Below, piece after piece: positions 1 to 7,123 of a stretch of 11,426 nt of DNA. The DNA comes from Gammaproteobacteria bacterium (GTDB lineage Bacteria > Pseudomonadota > Gammaproteobacteria > Arenicellales > UBA868). The stretch spans positions 1 to 11,426 of the forward strand of contig DPVA01000178.1 of the NCBI GenBank assembly GCA_003529705.1, given 5' to 3'. The notes under the pieces are model-generated. The model did no database searches. It saw only the letters and a program-made list of their open reading frames with translations, and was not told where the DNA came from. Made by a program: the position numbers and the translations under genes. The stretch's first letter is position 1. Every line of letters begins with the position of its first letter.

Positions 1-1181
1 TAGGCCGCGCGAAATCGCCGATTCCCCAGTATCCGCTGTATCGTTCGTGGTCGTCGCGCCTCTAGACGGCTCTGCAATTCCCAGATCTCTACCACTACCG
101 TGCTGACACGTCTGGGAATCATCACCCTCTGGCTTTCGCGGCTGAGCACTTCCAGCGCTACCCGCTGCAGAACTTGTGGATTATTCCTCCTTTTTTCTTC
201 CTGCCGATCACGCTGACGGCGGACTGCCGTCCAGAAGATGCATGAAAACAGAAAGGCCGCAATGACCGGCTTTCGCTTTTTTATTCGTCCGTCAGTGTTT
301 TCAAGCCCCCTTAGGACCAGACCTCGCTTGGGATCCAAGTCAACTTCTCCGTAAGATCGCTCTGCTTCCGGAAAGAGCTCTGCAAAAAGACCGAACTCAC
401 GCAGCAACTCAAAGGTCTTAACAGCATACCCGCTATGGAAGAGTTTCAGCACTTCATCAAATAATCGCGCGGGTGGTACGTGTCGCAGAAGATAGGCATT
501 ATCCCGACAAAGGGCTTTTAGGTGTGGATCAAGGTTCAAATCCAACTTCGCCTTAAACCGCACTGACCGCAACATCCGGACAGGGTCTTCGTTTATCCGC
601 GTTGCTGGATCACCGATAAATCGCAGTTGACGAGATTTGACATCTGAAAATCCATCGACATAGTCGATCAGAGCATTCGATCCGATATCGTAATACAAGG
701 CGTTCGCAGTAAAGTCACGTCGAAACACATCCTGGTCTCGAGTTCCGAACACATTATCCCGGAGGATCCGGCCAGATTGACTCTGTGTTCCAGTCTCCTT
801 CTGTAAGTCGCCTTCACGTCCCGCCCGGTATGTCGAAACCTCAATCACCTCCCGGGACACGCGTACATGAACAATCCGAAAACGCCGGCCAATAATTCGG
901 GAGCGGGGAAACACTTGGCGCACCTCTTCCGGCGAAGCATTTGTGACGACATCGAAATCTTTTGGCCGCTCGCCCAACAGCAGGTCGCGAACACACCCGC
1001 CCACCAGTTCTGCAGAAAATCCTGCCTGGGTAAGCGTGTCGGCTACCTTGCGGGCACCTTTACTGACGCTAGAAACCTGAAGCCCATGCTCCTCGGCATC
1101 CAGAACACGTGGATCAAGCGCCTGATCCTGATCAGGGCGGCTTTTTGGAATAAGGGATTTCAGAAGATTCTTGATCAGAAT
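1..1181 (-). CDS. pcnB: Poly(A) polymerase I (PcnB), partial, non-AUG start
   Basis: PcnB adds 3' poly(A) tails to RNA, promoting decay. Read on the minus strand, one uninterrupted frame of about 393 codons runs off the left edge, so roughly the last 50-70 residues are missing compared with E. coli PcnB (about 465). The nucleotidyltransferase signature GGCVRDLLLG followed by KDFDV puts the catalytic aspartates at about residues 75 and 77. Further along are RRDFTANALYY, the neck motif EDPVRMLRSVRF and PPARLFDEVLKLF, which are typical of PAP I rather than CCA-adding enzymes (recalled family knowledge). The tail is arginine-rich. No ATG or TTG lies in frame between the upstream stop and the nucleotidyltransferase domain. 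I chose ATT at 1181 because it gives an N-terminus (LIKNLLKSL) like other PcnB proteins, and E. coli pcnB also starts at AUU. CTG at 1178 or GTG at 1229 are alternatives; none has a clear Shine-Dalgarno. Identity is firm, the start is not. Confidence 0.93.
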   Translation of the reverse strand, partial: MLIKNLLKSLIPKSRPDQDQALDPRVLDAEEHGLQVSSVSKGARKVADTLTQAGFSAELVGGCVRDLLLGERPKDFDVVTNASPEEVRQVFPRSRIIGRRFRIVHVRVSREVIEVSTYRAGREGDLQKETGTQSQSGRILRDNVFGTRDQDVFRRDFTANALYYDIGSNALIDYVDGFSDVKSRQLRFIGDPATRINEDPVRMLRSVRFKAKLDLNLDPHLKALCRDNAYLLRHVPPARLFDEVLKLFHSGYAVKTFELLREFGLFAELFPEAERSYGEVDLDPKRGLVLRGLENTDGRIKKRKPVIAAFLFSCIFWTAVRRQRDRQEEKRRNNPQVLQRVALEVLSRESQRVMIPRRVSTVVVEIWELQSRLEARRPRTIQRILGNRRFRAA

Positions 1182-1354
1182 ATTTGGATGCCGGCCGCAG
1201 AATCTTGTTGAGCAAACCGCAACGTGCACAGGGCAGTAGGAAAACGCAACACTAGTTTATCATCCTACCCGATTTGAGCGCTCTCGATGGAGACGAGGCC
1301 GCCGCAATCAAAACTGCCGGTGTGTTTTCCTTCTTAAGAGAATTTGTTAGTCTG
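1182..1354. promoter_or_regulatory. Divergent intergenic region between pcnB and the amidohydrolase operon
   Basis: This 173-bp spacer must hold the control signals for pcnB (minus) and for the plus-strand operon. An inverted repeat, GTAGGA at 1236-1241 and TCCTAC at 1263-1268, brackets the hexamer ACTAGT. I see no convincing -35/-10 pair in either direction. If the small subunit starts at TTG 1274, or pcnB at GTG 1229, the spacer shrinks accordingly. Confidence 0.35.
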
Positions 1355-1690
1355 ATGAATAATTACACGCTGACCAATACTGAAATGAAAATCATCGACC
1401 CCGCCCGTACCGACCTTGCCTGGGAATTCAGGGCAAATCCCTTTGGGCCTCACAGCGCTGAACTCCAGCAGGTTCTCAGCATCATGCGCTGGAAAGAGAA
1501 TCACGGGAAGTACGTCCTCGTTGAAACAGGCACACGAAACCGCTGGGTCTTGGGACGATTGCCGAAACGGCGCGGACTTAGGGTAGAGATTTTTGAGAAC
1601 CTCGTGTTCGCGGACTATGCAGAGGGCTTGTGGCATCTCTTTAGGCTTCGCTGGGAGGAACATACCGACCGGACCTTGGAAGAGGAGTGA
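1355..1690 (+). CDS. N,N-dimethylformamidase-like small (alpha) subunit
   Basis: This is a protein of about 111 residues, matching the small subunit that accompanies the large catalytic subunit of N,N-dimethylformamidase (DmfA1 in Paracoccus/Alcaligenes, about 132 residues). Visible family traits are ANPFG at residues 27-31, a following HGKYVLVE strand at about 50-56, and an acidic/aromatic C-terminal helix ending in LWHLFRLRWEEH. The family subunit packs on the large subunit and has no catalytic residues of its own (established for DMFase). Its stop codon overlaps the start of the large subunit, indicating translational coupling and stoichiometric production. The start is uncertain: ATG 1355 is preferred, ATG 1385 is possible, and an in-frame TTG at 1274 would give 138 residues, closer to the known length. 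None has a good ribosome binding site. The match is from remembered motifs, but the adjoining large subunit makes it strong. The true substrate need not be dimethylformamide. Confidence 0.82.
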   Translation: MNNYTLTNTEMKIIDPARTDLAWEFRANPFGPHSAELQQVLSIMRWKENHGKYVLVETGTRNRWVLGRLPKRRGLRVEIFENLVFADYAEGLWHLFRLRWEEHTDRTLEEE

Positions 1691-1692
1691 TG
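1678..1692 (+). promoter_or_regulatory. Ribosome binding site and overlapping stop/start (TGATG)
   Basis: A purine-rich GGAAGAGGAG (1678-1687) lies inside the 3' end of the small-subunit gene and precedes the TGATG overlap. It supports starting the large subunit at ATG 1690; GTG 1687 is an alternative one codon earlier. Confidence 0.6.
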
Positions 1693-3909
1693 ATTACACA
1701 ACAAAAGGCGCTTCTCGCGTATGCGGATGAAATTAGCCGACGGCCGGGCGAGCGTATAGAGGTAAAGGTAAGTTCGACATCGGCTGATCCTTTTGATCTG
1801 AATATTGTTCGGATTCGCTGCGGTGATGATGGCCCAGAAGGCCCTGGCCTAAAACAGACCATCGTCGAGGCCAACGTGAACGGTTCCTATCCGGCACGAT
1901 TCCAGGAAACCCAGGTAGGCTCATTCGCTCGAATTGATGCGAACGCCAGTTTTTCGTCGAACTCCTATACGGCCCAGGCACTGATTTGGCCCACCTGTCC
2001 CAAGATCGGTGACCAAGTCATCCTGAGCCACTGGTGTGCCACAAGCCAGCGTGGTTATGCCCTCATGATTCAGGACGAGAAATTGGCAGTAAAGGTAGGT
2101 GGCGATGACGGGGAGGTACATACAATCGTATCAGACACTCCGCTCATCCCTCAACGGTGGTATCTCGTAGCTGTTACGTTTGATCTCGATTCGAGCCTGT
2201 TGACGTTGTATCAGATCATCAAAGAATCTGGTCCGGAACTTGATAAACGAACTTCAATCGTCTCGGCCTCGTTGGAGTCCTGCATCACTGATGTGTCAGC
2301 GGACTTTCTAATCGCCGGATGCCCTGACATCGATGAAGAGAATAATCAGAGTGTCGGGCAACTCTACAATGGGAAAATTGATAGCGTACGGCTGACCGGC
2401 GCCTCATTGACTCTTGCATCAATTCAGGAACTCATCTGTACTCCGCGACATTCCGCTTTAATAGCGGCTTGGGACTTTAGTCAGGGAATCAGTGGAGATA
2501 AGGTCTTGGACGTCAGTGGAAATAATTATCATGGCCGGACCTATAACCTGCCTACTAGAGCTGTGACGGGCTGGCGGCATGATGGGAGTGAAATGAATTG
2601 GACACATCGTCCGGAACACTATGGCGCTATTCATTTCCATGACGATGATTTATACGATGCCGCGTGGGCGACCGACGCGCACTGGACCATTCCAGAAGAT
2701 TTGCAAAGTGGTGTCTATGCCTTCCATCTCAGACAGAACTCAGAAGAATTTTACGTTCCATTTTACGTTCGCCCGCATCCCGGGAGGCCTACCGCCCGCC
2801 TTTGCCTTCTGATACCCACTGCAAGCTATTACGCCTATGTTAATCATCATATCAACGTGGATTGGGGTTCGCTTAACGAGCATTCCTCTAGTTGTTTTAC
2901 TACGCTGACCCAAGCTGATCTTTATCTGCAGATGCAGAATGTGTTTGGCCTGAGTATGTATGACGACCATAACGACGGTTCAGGCGTCTGCTATGCGTCG
3001 CGACTGCGTCCCATGCTCCGGATGGGCCCTCACGAAGAACTATGGCAATACAACGCAGACAGTCATATTACCGATTGGCTGGAAGAGAAAAATATTTCCT
3101 TCGATGTCATCACAGACGATGACCTGCACACTGAAGGGTCAAGCATTATTGCGGGATACGAATGCGTAATGACCGGCACGCATCCGGAGTATTATTCTTT
3201 GCCGATGATGGAAGCTCTGCTTTCCTATCAAGGAGAGGGTGGGCGTTTCATTTACATGGGCGGGAACGGATTTTACTGGCGCGTTGCCTATAGCCCTGAA
3301 TTCCCCGGAGCAATCGAGATGCGGCGCGCGGAAGATGGAATGCGGAGTTGGGTTGCCAAGCCCGGTGAATACCATCTGAGTTTTTCAGGGGAGTTATCAG
3401 GATTATGGTCAAGGTGCGGGATTCCGCCTGAACGTGTGTGCGGCGTCGGATTCTCTGCACAGGGATTCAATTTCGGTCGACCTTATCGTCGAACGCCGGC
3501 GAGTCATGATCCCAGGTGTTCATGGATCTTTGATGGCATTAGCGAAAATGACCCTATTGGGGATTTTGGACTTGTCTTTGGGGGCGCGGCAGGCAGTGAG
3601 ATTGACAGCGCTGACATACAAAATGGCACGCCATCCCATGCGTTAGTCATTGCAACCGCAGATGATTTTGGGGCTGACTTTCACTGGGTGGTGGAGGACT
3701 ATCACCATGCTCACTCCGCCGTTAACGGAGAAACCTGTCCGTATGTGCGTTGTGACATGGTGTTCTATGAAACTCCGAATGGCGGCGCCGTGTTTTCAAC
3801 GGGATCAATCGCCTTTGCCGGCTCTTTGTCTCATAACAATTACGACAATAACGTCAGCCGACTCCTTGAGAATATCGTCAACCGGTTTTTGAATGCGGAC
3901 CCCATTTAA
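1690..3909 (+). CDS. N,N-dimethylformamidase-like large (beta) catalytic subunit
   Basis: The protein has 739 residues (Paracoccus DMFase beta is about 760). The N-terminal third carries a LamG/concanavalin-like beta-sandwich, seen in HWCATSQRGYALMI, WYLVAVTFD and GKIDSVRLTGASLT up to about residue 245. From about residue 365 follows the DMFase beta C-terminal domain, a class I glutamine-amidotransferase-like fold with signatures LCLLIPTASYYAYVNHH, GTHPEYYS and YMGGNGFYW. The Paracoccus enzyme uses a mononuclear iron held by two tyrosines and one glutamate (recalled as Tyr399, Tyr440, Glu521). Tyr383, Tyr424 and Glu500 here sit in equivalent conserved segments; the two tyrosines keep the 41-residue spacing. 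The expected reaction is hydrolysis of a formamide or small amide to amine plus acid in the cytoplasm; no signal peptide is seen. It overlaps its neighbours at both ends (TGATG, TAATG), so it is operonic with the small subunit and the dioxygenase. Substrate unknown. Confidence 0.88.
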   Translation: MITQQKALLAYADEISRRPGERIEVKVSSTSADPFDLNIVRIRCGDDGPEGPGLKQTIVEANVNGSYPARFQETQVGSFARIDANASFSSNSYTAQALIWPTCPKIGDQVILSHWCATSQRGYALMIQDEKLAVKVGGDDGEVHTIVSDTPLIPQRWYLVAVTFDLDSSLLTLYQIIKESGPELDKRTSIVSASLESCITDVSADFLIAGCPDIDEENNQSVGQLYNGKIDSVRLTGASLTLASIQELICTPRHSALIAAWDFSQGISGDKVLDVSGNNYHGRTYNLPTRAVTGWRHDGSEMNWTHRPEHYGAIHFHDDDLYDAAWATDAHWTIPEDLQSGVYAFHLRQNSEEFYVPFYVRPHPGRPTARLCLLIPTASYYAYVNHHINVDWGSLNEHSSSCFTTLTQADLYLQMQNVFGLSMYDDHNDGSGVCYASRLRPMLRMGPHEELWQYNADSHITDWLEEKNISFDVITDDDLHTEGSSIIAGYECVMTGTHPEYYSLPMMEALLSYQGEGGRFIYMGGNGFYWRVAYSPEFPGAIEMRRAEDGMRSWVAKPGEYHLSFSGELSGLWSRCGIPPERVCGVGFSAQGFNFGRPYRRTPASHDPRCSWIFDGISENDPIGDFGLVFGGAAGSEIDSADIQNGTPSHALVIATADDFGADFHWVVEDYHHAHSAVNGETCPYVRCDMVFYETPNGGAVFSTGSIAFAGSLSHNNYDNNVSRLLENIVNRFLNADPI

Positions 3910-4793
3910 TGAGTGACTGTATGCGAACAAGCTCGCTACATCCCTGTTTTGGTGTTGGAATATCCGGAGTCACTCCCGAACAATTAGCCCAGGCTGAATT
4001 CGTGGATTCCCTTCTCCAGACGGTACACGAGCATGGTTTTGTCCTGTTGCGAGGAATCGGTCTGAATGCAGACAGCGCAATGGCTCTCGCCCGATTGTTG
4101 GGGAATCCAGAGCAAGGATATCGACCAGAGTTTACCCATAGGGCTTATCCTGAACTGGCGTTACTGGGAAACGTTGGTGAGGTCGATGGTGGTGTCACCT
4201 ACCTGAATACTCAGGGAATCGAATGGCATACTGATGCGACTGGGAAGGGCTTAACGCCGGGCGTGACAATGTTATATTGCCTGAAGACTCCTAAAGATGC
4301 CGGGGACACTCTTTTTGCCAGCACCGATGCGGCCTATGCCGCAATGGATGAAGAACGTTTATCGAACTATCGCGAACTTGAGGTCGTCCACAGCTTTAAT
4401 ATCCACAACGACAAAGTCGCGTCTTTTCCCGGGACCAACGTCAGTGTGCAACAAGCAGTGCTGCGCAATCGCTATCCTGACACCACAGATTCCGTAGTCG
4501 CTACCCATCCCCATACCAATCGACCCTGCTTTTTTATTAGTCATCAGCTGGTCAAGGAGGTTGTCGGTTATGGCCATAATGAGGGAATGGATTTAGTGAT
4601 GGATCTGGTTCGTCACATTACTCAGGAACAGTTCGTCTTTAGACATCGATGGAAAAAGCAAGACCTGATTGTTTTTGACAACAGATCCTGCCTACACAGC
4701 GCCACTGATTATGATTATCAAGATCAGGACCGGCTCTTTTATCAGATCATAATTGCGGGCCACGATGATGATGCCCAGATTAATAGACGCTGA
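3909..4793 (+). CDS. TauD/TfdA-family Fe(II)/2-oxoglutarate-dependent dioxygenase
   Basis: This 294-residue protein is the usual length for the TauD/TfdA family, which couples 2-oxoglutarate decarboxylation to hydroxylation of a small substrate, often with loss of sulfite, a phenol or an amine. The facial triad is visible: EWHTDAT gives His107 and Asp109, and NRSCLHSATDY gives the distal His263. Arg275 in DRLFYQII, 12 residues on, fits the 2-oxoglutarate carboxylate-binding arginine. The N-terminal EHGFVLLRGI is also typical. The gene starts at ATG 3909 within TAATG, sharing one base with the stop of the amidohydrolase large subunit, so the two are likely co-translated. The context suggests it oxidises the substrate before, or the product after, amide cleavage (inference). 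Substrate class cannot be set from sequence; taurine itself is not specifically indicated, and gamma-butyrobetaine hydroxylase-like or N-dealkylating roles are possible. Confidence 0.9.
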   Translation: MSDCMRTSSLHPCFGVGISGVTPEQLAQAEFVDSLLQTVHEHGFVLLRGIGLNADSAMALARLLGNPEQGYRPEFTHRAYPELALLGNVGEVDGGVTYLNTQGIEWHTDATGKGLTPGVTMLYCLKTPKDAGDTLFASTDAAYAAMDEERLSNYRELEVVHSFNIHNDKVASFPGTNVSVQQAVLRNRYPDTTDSVVATHPHTNRPCFFISHQLVKEVVGYGHNEGMDLVMDLVRHITQEQFVFRHRWKKQDLIVFDNRSCLHSATDYDYQDQDRLFYQIIIAGHDDDAQINRR

Positions 4794-4904
4794 CGCGCTA
4801 GACGGTGCAGGTTCTCCGCCCCCCCAAAACCTAGCCATCCTGCGCGGGGCAGATTTCTATCGCCTACTGTCCGGGTTTCTTTAGAATAGGCCCACCACAG
4901 CCAC
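4794..4904. other. Short gap between dioxygenase gene and tRNA
   Basis: A run of seven C lies near 4818. There is a weak hairpin candidate (CTGC/GCAG around 4840-4853), not followed by a T run, so no confident terminator. TAGAAT at 4882-4887, 17 bp upstream of the tRNA, could be its -10 box, but I see no matching -35. Confidence 0.25.
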
Positions 4905-4979
4905 GCTCCCTTCGTCTAGCGGTCAGGACGCTGGCCTCTCACGCCGGAAACAGGGGTTCGATTCCCCTAGGGAGCGCCA
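4905..4979 (+). tRNA. tRNA-Glu (anticodon CTC)
   Basis: A complete cloverleaf can be drawn: acceptor stem GCTCCCT pairing with AGGGAGC, discriminator G, encoded CCA end (4977-4979), a D-arm around GTCTAGCGGTCAGGAC, anticodon stem CTGGC/GCCGG with loop CTCTCAC, and a T-arm AGGGG-TTCGATT-CCCCT. The anticodon CTC is at 4938-4940 and reads GAG. The body closely resembles E. coli tRNA-Glu, whose anticodon is UUC. It is a single tRNA in the gap between two converging operons. tRNA 3' ends are common integration sites, but no integrase or repeated 3' end is seen here. Confidence 0.97.
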
Positions 4980-5012
4980 ATTTCTCAATGAGTTAGGATC
5001 AATTCGGTTTTC

Positions 5013-5026
5013 GTAAATCGATTTAC
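5013..5026. repeat. 14-bp perfect palindrome GTAAATCGATTTAC
   Basis: A gapless self-complementary 14-mer lies between the tRNA and the end of the minus-strand operon. On the plus strand it is followed by CTAATTTTT, so it might act as an AT-rich transcription stop downstream of the tRNA. Its symmetry also resembles a regulator binding site. Only the symmetry is directly seen; the function is a guess. Confidence 0.4.
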
Positions 5027-5170
5027 CTAATTTTTACCGACAATTATTGCACCGGAAGCAAGTTCATCTTTAAGAAAGCCAATGGCACAGTCACACTCTC
5101 CAAGAACCAAATCGTCGGCACCTGTATCTATAGCCTCAGATTTCCAACACACTCGGGGAGTCTTTACCAT
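5027..5170 (-). CDS. Possible small protein (47 aa) at end of operon
   Basis: A minus-strand frame from ATG 5170 to TAG 5027 encodes 47 residues, beginning MVKTPRVCWKSEAIDTG and ending LASGAIIVGKN. It starts 32 bp after the MFS transporter stop and would be the last gene of that operon. It is acidic, with a closely spaced cysteine pair (ECDC) and a third cysteine near the N-terminus, and it lacks a membrane segment or signal peptide. The ribosome binding site is weak. The amino-acid make-up looks like real protein rather than noise, and the 14-bp palindrome begins right after its stop. I recognise no family. It may be a small metal-binding or accessory protein, a gene remnant, or chance. Confidence 0.4.
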   Translation of the reverse strand: MVKTPRVCWKSEAIDTGADDLVLGECDCAIGFLKDELASGAIIVGKN

Positions 5171-5202
5171 AGGAGTGAGGTTCCGCCCGGATTCTCGATT
5201 CT

Positions 5203-6429
5203 TCAGACTTTCGACAGCAATTCACGTCGTAGTGGAAAAACACTTGCGACCAACAAAACACCGAGGAGCGCGAGGATCACGAGGCTACTACTGAAGTGTC
5301 CATGCGCGTGGAAAAGGATGCCCAAGAGCACCGGTCCGCCGACGCCGCCAAACTCTGCCGCAGAGAAAAAAAAACCTCCAGCAGTCCCCGCCCGATTAGC
5401 GCCCACGCCGGGAACCTCCACCAGAGTCAGCAGCAGTACAGTCATCATTGATCCTGCGGCGATGCCCTCCACGATCAGCGCGAGATAAAGCCAAATACCT
5501 GCGGGTTCACAAAGGAGCGTGAGACTCGCCAACACGGAACACGAAAAAAGGAGGATCAGCACAGAAAAGCGCCTCGATCCGACTGCTATTCGGGGTAGCG
5601 TCAGGGCGCTTAAAATACCGATGGCAACAGGGATAGTGGCCAGCACACTTGCCCTGCTCGCCTCTGCGCCAAAACTTTGCAGAATCTCGACCAACCAATT
5701 GCCGATGCCATGATTTATCGCGAAAACGGCGACGCTCATCAGCAAAATCAGGCGTACCGCGGGAATGCGAAGCATCTCAACGATATTGAACATTGTGATC
5801 TGATTCTTGATGGCGTCGGGAGTCTCAGGATTTTCTCTTGCTACCAAAAGCCAGAACAACCCAGCCACAAGGCTCACTCCACCCCATAACTGCAAGAGTG
5901 TACGCCAATCCCCCTCAAGCCAAGGCAAGATGAGCGGTTGGGTCAACAATAGGGCGGCGACGGCGCCAATCCCGGGACCTGTGATGTATATCCCCATTGC
6001 GAGACCCCGGCCCTTTCCCTCGAAGTGTTCGCTAACCACTTTCGGGGCTCCAGCCGAAATTAATGGACCCCCGCAACCGAAAAGAGCTACGGCGATGAGT
6101 AAGTGAATGTATTCCTCTACAAAGCCTCGGAAGATTCCAGAAAGTCCAATGATCAGCGCACCGATCGCAAATCCCCACCGGACACCGATTCGATCCAAAA
6201 GTATGCCGCAGGGAATCGCAGCAAAGATGTACACAAACTGCCACGCGCCCAGCACCGCACCCATCGCGCTGTGGCTCAAACCTAGATCGGATTCAACCTC
6301 ACGGACGAGCGGCGCCAGGCTCGCCATACTAAGCCCAAAGGCCATATAACAAAACCATACTCCGGCCAGCATCCACCAGCGCCGCGTCCCCGGTTCAGTC
6401 GGAGTCAACGATACCCGCACCCGCGCCAA
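5203..6429 (-). CDS. Major facilitator superfamily transporter
   Basis: A 408-residue polytopic membrane protein of normal MFS length with about 12 hydrophobic segments. The first begins near RRWWMLAGVWFCYMAFGL. The family loop motif between helices 2 and 3 is GILLDRIGVRWG (about residues 75-86), and a second-half repeat follows a short cytoplasmic linker containing ARENPETPDAIKNQ. It should move a small solute across the inner membrane. It sits downstream of the DUF3726 gene and overlaps it, in a string of hydrolase-like genes, so it probably carries their substrate or product (inference). The start is unclear: TTG 6429 gives a 35-base overlap. GTG 6420, TTG 6408 and ATG 6372 are alternatives, but ATG 6372 would remove the positively charged residues before helix 1. 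No clear ribosome binding site separates them. The general family is certain, the substrate is not. Confidence 0.92.
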   Translation of the reverse strand: MARVRVSLTPTEPGTRRWWMLAGVWFCYMAFGLSMASLAPLVREVESDLGLSHSAMGAVLGAWQFVYIFAAIPCGILLDRIGVRWGFAIGALIIGLSGIFRGFVEEYIHLLIAVALFGCGGPLISAGAPKVVSEHFEGKGRGLAMGIYITGPGIGAVAALLLTQPLILPWLEGDWRTLLQLWGGVSLVAGLFWLLVARENPETPDAIKNQITMFNIVEMLRIPAVRLILLMSVAVFAINHGIGNWLVEILQSFGAEASRASVLATIPVAIGILSALTLPRIAVGSRRFSVLILLFSCSVLASLTLLCEPAGIWLYLALIVEGIAAGSMMTVLLLTLVEVPGVGANRAGTAGGFFFSAAEFGGVGGPVLLGILFHAHGHFSSSLVILALLGVLLVASVFPLRRELLSKV

Positions 6430-7123
6430 ATTTCAGGGACCGATCCGATTCAGGAACGAGAAGGCGGTCCGCCAGGGATTGAAGCCCGTGAATACTGTCC
6501 GGATTTGCGCAAAGACCATCGGTCTCGCAGATGTGGTGGTATTTTTCTTCTTTGACACTATCAAGAAGTAGAACACCAGAAGCACTATCGGTCAGGTCCT
6601 TCGCCAACCCCAACTGGACATCCGCGATCGACCGCACGCTAATACTTTCGCGTATGCATTCTTTTTCCACACAACGTACCTCACCACCAGGGGTATTGGA
6701 AAGAACATAACTCTTTGTTTCGACGCGCAGGCTAAGACCGGTCTTGAGCCGGCGATGAGCAAGAACGAGTGCTGCCGCTAACAACAGTGAACTATCGACC
6801 TCGAAAAATCCAATCTCTTCATCCTGGTGCGGCCAACCCATCTGCAGCGCATCGCAGCCCACGGCGGCGAGATAAATCGCTGATAACCTGCTGCCCGTAC
6901 CATTAGTGCCGTGAGCCAGCACAGTCAGATCAGGAAATTTATGCGCCGTCCGACCCTCATCCAGGGCAGTAAGTGCATTCAGCGCCTCGGCGTCTCCTGG
7001 AAATCCACAAACCTGAAGCCAACAAATCGGTGTCACCAGGTCTTCCGCAAGACCCAGGGGGAGACCTGCGCCACGGCCGGCCTTAAATAGGAGTTGCCTG
7101 AACTCCGCAGAGGACTGTCGCAT
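6395..7123 (-). CDS. DUF3726 family protein
   Basis: The protein has 242 residues. The N-terminus, with KAGRGAGLPLGLAEDL at about 14-29 and a following CWLQVCGFPGD, matches my recollection of DUF3726, a family of unknown function in which this segment (usually ARGAG..WGLAEEAG) is the most conserved part. The rest is alpha/beta-like and soluble, with cysteines around residues 180-200 but no nucleotide-binding or catalytic motif I can name. Its ATG at 7123 shares one base with the stop of the upstream 582-residue protein gene (TGATG), so the two are translationally coupled and probably act together. Its 3' end overlaps the MFS transporter gene. It is probably an accessory or assembly factor, or a non-classical enzyme, for the unknown catabolic step (inference). 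Confidence 0.75.
   Translation of the reverse strand: MRQSSAEFRQLLFKAGRGAGLPLGLAEDLVTPICWLQVCGFPGDAEALNALTALDEGRTAHKFPDLTVLAHGTNGTGSRLSAIYLAAVGCDALQMGWPHQDEEIGFFEVDSSLLLAAALVLAHRRLKTGLSLRVETKSYVLSNTPGGEVRCVEKECIRESISVRSIADVQLGLAKDLTDSASGVLLLDSVKEEKYHHICETDGLCANPDSIHGLQSLADRLLVPESDRSLKFGAGAGIVDSD

Noticed and set aside
867..1211. Plus-strand open frame of 114 codons
   Set aside because: It lies antisense to pcnB, whose minus-strand translation has clear, ordered family motifs; the plus-strand product resembles nothing.
1252..1263. ATG at 1263 on the minus strand as the pcnB start
   Set aside because: It is followed after two codons by TAG (ATG ATA AAC TAG), and the pcnB frame itself has a TAA here; at most a chance three-codon leader frame.
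1274..1354. N-terminal extension of the small amidohydrolase subunit from TTG 1274
   Set aside because: TTG is a rare start, there is no ribosome binding site, and the extension occupies the probable promoter region; kept only as an alternative because it would bring the length near the known subunit.
4838..4860. Rho-independent terminator after the dioxygenase gene
   Set aside because: The stem is only four pairs (CTGC/GCAG) and no T run follows.
5082..5294. Plus-strand 70-codon frame near the end of the MFS gene
   Set aside because: It overlaps the transporter C-terminus and the better-looking minus-strand 47-residue frame; arginine-rich, low-complexity composition typical of shadows.
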